From: Pegea sp. RAD2-039
Taxonomy: Eukaryota; Chordata; Thaliacea; Salpida; Salpidae
Assembly (NCBI GenBank): GCA_034620365.1
Contig: JAQGEQ010000003.1
Coordinates: forward strand, 806,001 to 870,000
Length of the DNA: 64,000 nucleotides
Direction of reading: 5' to 3'
Part shown: positions 49,200-59,904 of the stretch, in pieces
How positions within the stretch are numbered: the first letter of the stretch is position 1
Layout of the letters: each line of letters starts with the position of its first letter
The notes under the pieces: model-generated
Seen by the model: only the letters and a program-made list of their open reading frames with translations
Told to the model about the DNA's origin: nothing
Database searches by the model: none
Made by a program: the position numbers and the translations under genes

Positions 49200-52100
49200 T
49201 TATTGCATTTTGATATTTTCTATTTGATCTAATACTTTATAAACTCTTTAATTTTCTTTACTTCGAGCGCTTTCATCAGATAAACAATTTAATTTCACAT
49301 TTTGCTAATCATCAATTATTTCAACTTTAACCGTTTTTTCTTTGTATCCACTTCTGTTTTAATTTTTTTCTATTTTTTTCATTACTCGATTAATATAATG
49401 TTGATATTGAGATTATAGATGTCATTTGTTAGATTGTGTCAGAGAAGTTTGTATTTTAAGATGATTTTGTCTTGACTATTAATTGGATATAAAATTTACA
49501 ATAGAAAAACCAAATATATTTATAGCTTTAGATTGTTCATTAGACAAATATTACTGCTGGCTTTTAGGTATCCTTGAATTATTTTTACACCAACATTTTT
49601 ATAAATAGGATATAATGCTGATTGTATTTGCAAAATAGAGATCAATTAATGATGAATACAGCAATTTCTGATCTTGAAAATATTTTTAAGACTTATAAAG
49701 TTTCGATTTTTGTAAATAGCAATAAAATCATAAAAATATTTTGAGAGAAGATGTTTTGATTTAACTTTCATCAAACACATTAGTTTAGCAATTAAAAAGA
49801 ACTTCAAAGTTATCAAAGAAATCACACACTGATATTAAAAACAGAGAAAATATCTTGGATTATTGAGTCTTCTATACAAGCTTTTATATTAAAAAAGTAA
49901 TATTTTGTATCTAAGATTAATAAGTTAACTTTAGACTCTAAGAAGTTTGCTTTTTCAAACAAATTGTTCTTTGTTTAAACAATATTTTCTGTAAATTTGA
50001 TTACAACGAGAAGCTTTCATAATCCATGATATAATTAGTATGGGAAAAGAGTATTGTTTAAATAGGTAATTGAACGCGAAAAAAAACTTTTCATTTAAAG
50101 ATAAGGCCTCATGTGTTTACTTTATGTATAACAACTTAATTATAATTAATTATTAGTTGTTATAAAGTTTGAATTTGACAAACATATTTTACAAATTGTT
50201 CAATTTTCAAAGATGACATCTTTAATCATTATTCATCAAAATAAGTTAATTAAGTTAAAGAATTTGTTCTTTAATCTATAAATAAGTTTAATAAGTTATT
50301 GAACAAAAACGTGATCATTTAATTTAGTGCAAGTAATTTTTAAAATTGTTCTTACTATTAGTTACTAACGCATATTTTTATTTGTCTTAGACAAATTTTA
50401 ACTTTGTGAAAGTGAAAGTGAATTGCTTGAGAAAATAAAACACTTACAACTATGATCTATCTAAATAATTGAACATACTAAAACTATACTTCTTATACCA
50501 CATCCTGATAAATATTTTCTAACTTTTAATAACTTTTAAGTATGATAGTTTTTTCTAATTTATAGCACTATCTTGAGCAAATGTTCTAATGTTAAAAAGA
50601 TTTATGGTGGTACAAAACCTCAACAAGCTTTAATTAAAAATTGCTATCTAATATGAACATTAGTTTGATTTATGATTTTTACAACAAAGCAAATAAAAAT
50701 AAAAGAAAAAGTTTTGTTAAGAAAAGCGTCAACACAAAATCATGTGATGAATTTTAGAACATTGAAATTAACTATTCTGTTGTAAAAACTCTATTACTAA
50801 TTTTATTAACTTTCAAAACGTAATTTTTCTTTTTAGAGTAGCAGTTTTTGATTTTTAAAGCCAAATCAAATGTTTTAAAATAAAAGTTTTATAAGAATCC
50901 AGTTGGTTCAACTCAGCACCATGACCTGAAAAACTCTTCTATTGATAACACTAAGCTACAAAACTTGTCTTGTTGATATATCCTGGATTAGTGATCAAAG
51001 GTGTTAATCATCCGTGTATACGCTTCTTTGTTACTTTCGTTTTGACGAAATCTTCAAAATCATGTAAGACCAGCAAGAAATTTTAACAAGTTAGCATTTA
51101 TTGAAGTATTTTGTAAAATGTGATATGAATTATTTTAACAACAAATTACTTTCTCCAATACAATTAGATCATATGTTTGATCAGAAATTTGGTGTATGGA
51201 TTTATAATGTCTTATCTTATGCTGCATGATTTAGTAAAAGTAATATTAATTAGGAAAATGGATCTTCTCTATAATTTCATCGCTTTTGATTATACTATAA
51301 TTGATAAAAGCGTTTAGTTTTTCAGGATACTCTTCGAGAAATTCTTTTTTAAGAAGACTAAAGAATGACTAGAAACTTTAATCGTGATAAGGAATAACTA
51401 ATTTGTTTTCTTATCGAATATAAAAAGATATATAATGTTGGAAAATGGTATGCTTTGCAATTAGTGATTGTATATAATTAAATTTGTTTTAATCAGTTGT
51501 ATTTGCTATTCAGGTAACAATAGATATTTTAAATCTAAAATCTATGAAATAAAAATTCGTCTGGTTTGAGATTTGAAAACTTGAATGGGTAGAATTAAAA
51601 TTTATTCATTAAAACTATTTATTCAATACAAATTGATCAAGAATCTTGTAAATAATCAGACCTTTTTAAAAGATAATTGGGAAAGGAAAACTAAGTTAGA
51701 AATAGTTTAAATTTGTTTCAAATTTTATGTTACTTTTTGAGTTAGTTTATAAAATTAAAGTTAACTTTTTATAAATCAATTTAGATCGGAATCATTTACT
51801 TAAATAGTCTTTAGGAGTTTTGATGAAAAGTAAAACATAATTACTAAAAACTTTAGAATATACAACAAAACTATCAGTTTTAAAAATACTATTAAGTTTT
51901 CTTTTACAATTATATTTAATCTATTGATAAAACATTTTAAAGTTAATTATAAAATTATTTCTTTTATCTTGTACAACTTTATTGTGCTTGAATTTGAAAA
52001 AAAATTTACATAAGCTCGTCAATTACAACATATTATTCCGACTTTCAAACTTCTTGAGGTCAGAAGACTTTTAAACTTTTAATCCAATCTTCCACAACAC

Positions 52101-53280
52101 AAAACGTAATTTGTGTTCTCAACAAAAATGTTAATCATATCATTTGGCTTAAAATTGGATTAATTCTGTTCTTTTCCAAGACAAGCTTGTATATACAACT
52201 ATCGTGTGGGTATTTACAATTAAGAACATCTACACGGTGATCATAGGTTGCTTTTAAAAAGCATCAAAGATAATCGCAGAAGGTAATTTAATAAATATAG
52301 CATTGACGGAAATTTTTCAAAGTAAATTTTTATACAAAATACTTTGAAGTAAGAATTCTAAAGTTTAAAAACGTTTAAAAACTATTAAAAAAATTATTAT
52401 AAGATAATTGAATATTACAGAAATATAACTCTTTTGACAAATTGATTAATTTGTTGAGCTTATGGTCAAGCTTATGTCAGACCAGTTTCGTTCGTATTCT
52501 GAAAATCTTCAACTTTTGAATGTTTAAATGCTTTTTATGAGAACTGAAAACGTAGACAACAAAAACAATTCTGTGTCTGTTCAATTTACAACTATTGTTC
52601 GTAGATTTTCAAAAGTGGGTTTCAGTTTGAATAATGATAGTCTATGTTTATGTCTTACTCCAGGTTAGTTTATCTCTGCATCATTTGCAGCATGATCTCC
52701 TATTTAGAGATTACTTTAAAATGCTAGTAACCTTCTGCACTGCGTATTACTTCTATATTATATAATCAAACTTTTCTTTAAAATGAGTCAAAACGTTTTG
52801 AAACCGTCTTATTTTAAAACTTTGAAAGATCAAAGAAAGCTTCCATTAAATACCTGTTTACTTCTTTATATTTATTTAGTTTTAAATTTCTAGTTTCTAA
52901 CTTGAACAAAGAAAGTTTTGAGTCTCAGATTTATTTTTAATATTGCATACAAGTAGTAAAAATCAGTGTACAACTGTAGAGTTGTTTGAGTTTATGTAAT
53001 TATTTTAGTAAATCTAACTACTTAAGAGTATCATCAGTACCAACAAAAAACTTGAATTAAATTTTCAAGCAATCTACTGGAGTTTGACTGAACTGTTTTT
53101 AGAGTTTTTTTTTAAATTATTTTAATAAAACACAATTTTTGATAATTTAAGAATTGCTTCGGTTGAACATCTTAGCTACTTAAGTAAAAATTGTTGACAT
53201 AAGATAAATCGTTTTTCAGAAAAAATTTCTATTTTAATCAGCTGTATTTTCTAAGTTCAACTCCGAAAAAAGTTGTTTTA
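49200..53280. other. Intergenic desert
   Basis: About 4 kb of AT-rich DNA with no supportable ORF, RNA gene or recognised repeat. Confidence 0.5.
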
Positions 53281-53286
53281 CGATAT

Positions 53287-53455
53287 TATTTATTCATTTA
53301 TTTCAATAAATGCAAAATGAAGAGAGCACTTCTCACTAACACCATTCTCACAAATAAAATATAGTAAGTTAGAAATATAAAAAGTAAAAGATGTAACTCA
53401 TGGCATTTCAGTAGTCCCAAAGCATATAACAGTGAATAATTATATAGGATGTTAG
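53287..53455 (-). mobile_element. LINE 3'-end fragment (copy 2)
   Basis: Aligns by eye with the copy at 54341 from the TTCAATAAATG tail through GGCATTTCAGTAGTCC and AGCATATAA, then stops. About 170 bp, 3' UTR only; the hairpin is degraded. Confidence 0.75.
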
Positions 53456-53989
53456 TTTAAAACTAAACCAAAAATAAACTTGTTTAAAGTGCGGTAGTTG
53501 GTGGAATCATTAAAAACAAAACTTATTTTAGAAGCAATAATTAAAAAAGAAATTAAATAAATTCATTTCGAAACCTTCGCTTTATACAAACACAACCAGA
53601 AAATATAAAAGCGAAAAAACATAAATGTGTAATAAATTAATGAAATTATGATACAATAAAAATGATAAATACAATATTAAAGTGAACTATTAAAATAAAC
53701 AAACATCTATAAGCATATAAAGAAAGAAAAATTTTAATATAAATTAAAAACCCTGAAATTTAAAAAATCAGCAACTTTATTTCAATTTTAAACTTAAATT
53801 TTTTCAATTTAGTATAAATAAACTACCGTAAATTATCTAATTGGCTGAAAGTACTTACAACTAATCGTAGTTGAAAGTTTTAGAAAATCTATAAGTATCA
53901 TATATAATTAATTTAGTTATATTTGTTGTACATCATTTCTTATTTAATTAAAGTCAAGTATTCACCCAACTGTTTAAGAATAAAATCTT

Positions 53990-54340
53990 TTCAAAGTTTT
54001 CATTAAACAAATAAAACTTCAAACATTCGGATTAAGCGTTTGCGAGATAAAGACATTAATTAAGTCATTGATAATAAATAACCAGAACAATACAACTTCA
54101 GATTTTCAAATATCAAAGATAGTCTTTCCCAATTATTAATTATCTTAGCAAGGTTTGTTTAATAACATTAAGTTTTTTTATAAGTATTTGTAATTGGATT
54201 ATCAAGACGTTAAAATATTTAGAATTTTACTAACAATACTTCAAGTAAAAATTAGTTGAAATATTACAAGCAGTTGAATATGTGTTAGTATAACAGTATT
54301 GACTCTTTATCTCTAATAAATTTGAAATAAAACCTAAAAA
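53990..54340. repeat. Duplicated unit, copy A (left part)
   Basis: About 350 bp strongly similar to 57241-57588, including AACTTCAAACATTCGG, GCGTTTGCGAGATAA, AGATAGTCTTTCCCAATTAT and GAATATGTGTTAGTATAACA. No coding content. Its continuation appears after the LINE insertion, at about 55075-55190. Confidence 0.85.
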
Positions 54341-55075
54341 TTTTATTTATTTATTTCAATAAATCCGAAAGAGGGTGCCTGAAGACACCTCCAGCTAACA
54401 CACATTCTCACAAATAATATGTATTAAGTTATAAATATAGAAAGCAAAAGATGTGACACATGGCATTTCAGTAGTCCTCAAAGCATATAATAGTAAACAG
54501 TTGCATAGAATGTTAATAATATAAAAAAGAGAAAACAATCACAATTTAGAAATGGCAATATCATAACGGTTCAACTTCTGCTCGAACAACGCGAGTGATT
54601 CTGACATGACAATGTCTGAAGGCAGCTGGTTCCAAGTACTAATTGTGCGGTATAAGAAAAAAACTCGATCTGATTAACGTACCAGGTGATATGGGCTTAT
54701 TAAGATGTAATGTGTGTCGTCTGAGTTGATATAATTTGAGGGAAGGACTAATGGAAAAGAAATCATCGAATTTAAGGCCAATTAAATTTTGGATAATTTA
54801 AAAAATAAGAATTAAGTCGTATTTAATCCGTCGAATTTCCAAAGTATCTAAATTGAAGAAGCTAAGACGATGTTTATAACTATCATATTTAAGATTAAGT
54901 TTCCTGCACACCAAACTCGTAAATGTGGACTGAACACACTCGATTTTTTTGATATCACTAAATTGATATGGCATCTAAGTACTGACATTGTATTCAAGAA
55001 TTGGGCGTACGTACAATTGCTTGATTCTTTGAATTATAGTTTAACGTTAAAGATTGCAATAAATCAGATTTCTAA
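54341..55075 (-). mobile_element. 5'-truncated LINE (CR1/Jockey-like), copy 3
   Basis: About 735 bp, minus sense. Left end: T/A tail, hairpin, CTAACACACATTCTCAC 3' UTR. To the right, remnants of the reverse transcriptase C-terminus: VRPILEYN, DIKKIECVQSTFT and HRLSFFNLDTLEIRR, which match the conserved RPILEY / IE-VQ-FT pattern of non-LTR retrotransposons. The frame is interrupted by several stops, so it is dead. It sits inside the duplicated unit A. Confidence 0.8.
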
Positions 55076-55190
55076 ATTGTATTTGAAATAAGATTTGTAG
55101 ATGTTTGGAAACATGGTAATACAGATTTGATGTTACACCACTCTACTAGCTAATTTACAGAAGTGGTACTACTTAATACGTTTTTCTTTA
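55075..55190. repeat. Duplicated unit, copy A (right part)
   Basis: Begins near AAGATTTGTAGATGTTTGG and resembles 57622-57740 of copy B. In copy B this segment follows the left part after a short stretch of sequence, showing that the LINE split copy A. Confidence 0.6.
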
Positions 55191-55199
55191 TCCGCTAAT

Positions 55200-57235
55200 A
55201 CATTTTTAGTTAATAACTTTACTAGAGTGAATAATACCTGAATAAATCAGTCAAACTTAAATCAGTACAAGTTAATACAAATCATAGAAACGTTGAAAAT
55301 ATTTTTTCCAGCTTTTCATGAAACCAAATTTTGTGTCAAACTGAGACAGATGATAACATTAACTCTAATTTGAGAGACTTGTTTGGTTACTGACTGCAAT
55401 TTGATAACTTTTATATCATCAAAAGAAGCTTTTCATGCTGACAGTATATCGATCTTAAAGTAAGCAAACATTAGTATCAAGTTTATAAACAAACAAACTT
55501 ACTGCAATTATATTTTTGAATGAATTCAGTAATATATGATTAATTTACAAATAACTAAAAGTATAAGATTACAGTCTGAAACTTGATTTTGAAATACCTT
55601 TATACAATCTTTACAACATTATTTTAACTACTATAATTACTCAACATTATGCATTGAAACCTTTCAAAGTAACCCAAACACAAAATGTTCAAAACTTTAT
55701 CAAAAAATATCGTTTGGAAACATGAAAGTCAGTAGAAACATCAAGCATATGGTTTACTTCACCGGCTTTACACACATTTTACCAATCAACTAAATACTTT
55801 TTTATGAGATATGCTTTCAGGTTTTATAGCTGTACAGAGCTTTACAACCAAATAACCTATTTTATTTATCATTGATTTTTTTTACAATTTCCTTATAAAC
55901 TCAGCTAGCAGCGTCAAATGTTAAATGAAACAATAAAATGATTGAATAAAACTTTGCAAGCGAAAACCAGAATTTATAGAATCAGTTTATAACCATAAAA
56001 CCAACCACAGGGTTAGTAATAATCATAAACCAACAAAAACAAATTTATTGGTGAAATGTTGAAACTTGCAGAAACTGGTTCTTATGATGAATCACTTTGT
56101 AATTTTGTTACAAACTGTTTGCACAATAAAGAGAAAAAGTTACTGAAAACTCAGATTAACATTTTTTGTAACTTAATAGCCCCTATAGCTGAATACTTTT
56201 ATCTATCGTTAATCTTCTTGTTATGGATTGTCTATAACACAACTCATCAATAAAATTAGATCAATTGGTGAATCATAAATCAAACACAAAAGCCGCAGTC
56301 AGAAGAATAACTTTTGACGATTGAACTCTTCGATATAAACTCTGTCTTTTGCTTATCATAACTCACTTTGTCTCACATAACCTCGCCAATGTAACAAAAG
56401 AAAGAGTTCTTTTTGATTACATCATAGATTTCTTTTGAACAATACTTTTGAGTAACAATGTTTAAAAAGTTTGAAGATCAATGATTTGAAGACTAGAAGT
56501 AATTGTAAGCTATCGTTTAATGTCAATTTAATTGGTAAAATACTGACAGTAGTGTTTTATACAAAATGTGAATCTTTATTCTTTATTTTTTTGTATACTT
56601 GTTGAAACATTTCGCTGATAATTTTTGAATAATTTTTGAAACTAATACTCTATTGTACTCAAATCGAATTTTACTCTAGGAAAAAATAACCATGATATAG
56701 TAGTTTGAGTATATGTAAGAATTGAAGCGTTATAATTTTATTAGTTCAGTGTATAAGATTTTTATAATTATTAATGAGATTTTATTTGTGTGGTAGCCAC
56801 CGTAGTACCATCTCCTTTGTGTTTATTGTAATAAATAGATAAGTAAATCAAAATGCTTGTTGATTGACAAAGAACATTTGCTCCAGACTAAAATTGATTT
56901 TTAATTTTTATGACAAAACGATACGTTGCTGTAAAAGAAAATCTAAAAATATGTAGGAATGATATATAACATAACAAGGAGAAGAACCATACAAATAAAA
57001 TTAAAAAACCTGATTATAAATGAAAAAATTCTTTTTCTAAATTTAAACATTTGCAAATTATCATTTAATTAAGTTGTTATATGATAAACTAATAAGGAAT
57101 TATGACTTTAAGCAAAATTAATACTGTTTTATTTAAAACTATTTTTCCAAAGATACATCATTCAAAAAATTAAATCTAACTTAGTCTTTAAAAAAATCTC
57201 ATCATGGCCAATATAAAACTATAAACATAAAACAA
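55200..57235. other. Intergenic AT-rich stretch
   Basis: No recognised feature. A 65-codon ORF at 56056-56253 has no domain and no splice support. Confidence 0.5.
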
Positions 57236-57240
57236 AATTA

Positions 57241-57755
57241 ATTTCTAAGTTTTTTGAACAAATAAAACTTCAAACATTCGGATCAAGCGTTTGCGAGATA
57301 ATAAAATTAATTAAATTATCTATAATAAATAACCAGAACAATACAACTTAAGATTTTCAAATATCAAAGATAGTCTTTCCCAATTATTAATTATCTTAGC
57401 AAAGTTTGTTTACTAACATTAAGTTTTTTTATAAGTAGTTGTAATTGGATTATGAAGACGTTAAAAAAATTAGAACTTTACTAACAATACTTCAAGTAAA
57501 AATTATTTGAAATATTACAAGCAGTTGAATATGTGTTAGTATAACAGTTTCGATTCTTATCTCTAATAAATTTGAAACAAAATCTAAAAACTGTTCGGTG
57601 CTTTTAGTTGTACTTTAAAAAAAGATTTGTAGATATTTTGCAACATTGTGTAAAAAGATTTAATATTACTCTATCAGTAAATATTCAGAAGCAGCATTTC
57701 CTTAAAAACATTCTTATAATATTTCACAAATTTTTAGATAATTTTGAAATAGCAA
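57241..57755. repeat. Duplicated unit, copy B
   Basis: Uninterrupted copy of the unit at 53990-54340 plus 55075-55190, in the same orientation, about 3.25 kb downstream. Ends where the LINE fragment at 57761 begins. Confidence 0.8.
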
Positions 57756-57760
57756 ATAAT

Positions 57761-58290
57761 GTATTTATTTATTTATTACAATATATGTGAAGGAGGGTGC
57801 CTAACGAGAGCACCTCTCGCTAACACACATTCTCACAAATTAGATCTATTTGACGTGTAAACTAAAAAGCATATGACAATGAAGAATTGCACAGAATCAT
57901 AGTATTGTAAAAGAGAAAAATTCACAGTTTAGAAATGGCAATGTTGGCGATATTATAACAATTCAGCTTTTTCTTGAACAGCACAAGTGATTTTGACATG
58001 ACAATCTCTGATGGCAGATTGTTCCATGTACTGATTGTGTGGTATGAGAAAAAACTTAATCTGGTTAACGTAGCTGGTGGAGTGGGCTTATTAAGATGTA
58101 ATTTATGTCTTCTAAGTTGATATAACTTGAGGGAGGGACCAATGGAGAAAAAGTCATCAAACTGAAGATCAATTAGGTTGTAAATAATTTTAAAAATCAG
58201 AATAAGGTCGTATTTAATTCTTCGGATTTCCAAAGTATCTAGATTGAAGAAGCTGAGACGATGCTTATAACTCTTGTATTTGATTTATAT
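57761..58290 (-). mobile_element. 5'-truncated LINE (CR1/Jockey-like), copy 4
   Basis: About 530 bp. The minus-strand frame is open from about 58285 to the stop at 57922 and encodes the last ~120 residues of a non-LTR reverse transcriptase ORF: HRLSFFNLDTLEIRRIKYDL, RRHKLHLNKP, RLSFFSYHTISTWNNLPSEI and SLVLFKKKLN. The pattern F-S-R/Y-x-I-x-x-W-N-x-L-P is typical of this region. The 3' UTR carries the hairpin GGGTGC...GCACC and a T/A-rich tail. It is younger than copy 3, since its frame is intact. Confidence 0.85.
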
Positions 58291-58294
58291 ATTA

Positions 58295-59900
58295 CTTAGT
58301 TTCTACAAAAACCCTTTGCAGTAACTTTAATGTCAGAAAAATAAATAAATTTTCTATTGGATGCCACTTCTTATGAATTTTCAAAATGGATATATGTTAG
58401 AGTTAATTACTTGAGACACGACACAATCTCATATTATCATTTTTCTAATTAAGCAAAAAAATGATTTTATAATCATCTGCTAAATCTTTAGGAGGTACGT
58501 TCAGCTAAAAAGAAATAGTTTGGTATTTATGGATAGGAAAATAAGATAAATAAAATAAAGAGAACATTTTTCAGTCTTTAAAAACTCTTACAAATTAATG
58601 TTTATATTATTTACAAATTTATAAAATATCCATCAGTATTCTATCTATATCTTAATAACTAAGTTCTTAACCAAAATAGTGAAAAGCAATCTAAATATTA
58701 GATTTAAGTTAATGATTAAATTATAAAGTGTAAACTAAAAACAACTTTTTTTCAGGTTCAATTAAAGATTCAAATTTGGCAGCTTAAAAAAGGAGATCAG
58801 TATTAATCAGTTTCAAAATCATTTTTTAAACGATTCAAAGTAAACTTGAACTGAAAACCTTTCTTTATGTACAGTTTTTCACATTATTATCTTGTTCTTA
58901 GACCAAAACTAATGAAATTTCTAAACTTTATTAGTAAACTATCTAAAACAATGTTTAATTTAAAAAATTATCCTTATATAACTAGATAGTTACATATACG
59001 AGATATATTAGCAAATGTTGATAACAGTTTTGATGCTACAAAAATTTGAACAATCACTGTAACATAAAACTACTGTGTTGAATACATAATACATTCTAGA
59101 AGTTATCCTTCATTTGAAACAGGTTAAGTTGTATTTGATAATTTAAAAAGATAGATTTTCCAACAGATGCTTAAGAACTTGCATTTGTATTATTATATTC
59201 TGATAAAATTTAATCTGATAAAATTGATACTTTTAATGAAACCTTAATCAGATGTCTTACAATTTTTATCTGTCTAAGTTACAAATAGTTTAAAAGTTCA
59301 TCTGATACAAATGGATACTTTATCGAGTTTATTGAAAATATTTGCTTCGTTAGAGAGTGAAGTATCTTTCCTAACTGAATATTTGACAAAATTAAAATTT
59401 AAAAATATGTTGGAAGACTACTAACAACTTTTATTGCACAAAAAGGTGATTGCGTTTAATGATTGTAACAAATGCTTAATATGATGGATGCCTCAGATTT
59501 ATCTAAATTGATAAGATGTAATCTAGTATATATTTGAACAAATGCATTTATATATCTTCAATTTGTAGCAATATTGAAGACTTCAATTTTATAAAATCAG
59601 AGTTTTTTAAATTGGTCTTAATCATATAAAAGATAAATTTTGAAAAAGGCTTTTAAGATAAATAGAAAATAATTTATGATTAAATTGGTTATGAAAAATG
59701 TTAGTAATTTCAACTCATTGATTCCAATCACTTATTTTAGATATTGAAGGAGACACTGCTCGTTTGCATCATTAAAACTGAAGATAGAAAAAATAATCAA
59801 GAAAATTATAAGAATATAAAAAGGTAAATGATAAAGTTAAAGATTATTGGAAGATCTTGGATGGCAATTGACTTTTGAATTATTTGTTAGAAGAAATCAA
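58295..59900. other. Intergenic stretch and FKBP15 3' flank
   Basis: No coding frame with support. A possible extra terminal FKBP15 exon on the minus strand near 59738-59782 is discussed under findings. Confidence 0.45.
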
Positions 59901-59904
59901 AGAC

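Noticed and set aside
56056-56253. 65-codon ORF
   Set aside because: Isolated, hydrophobic by AT bias, no recognisable motif.
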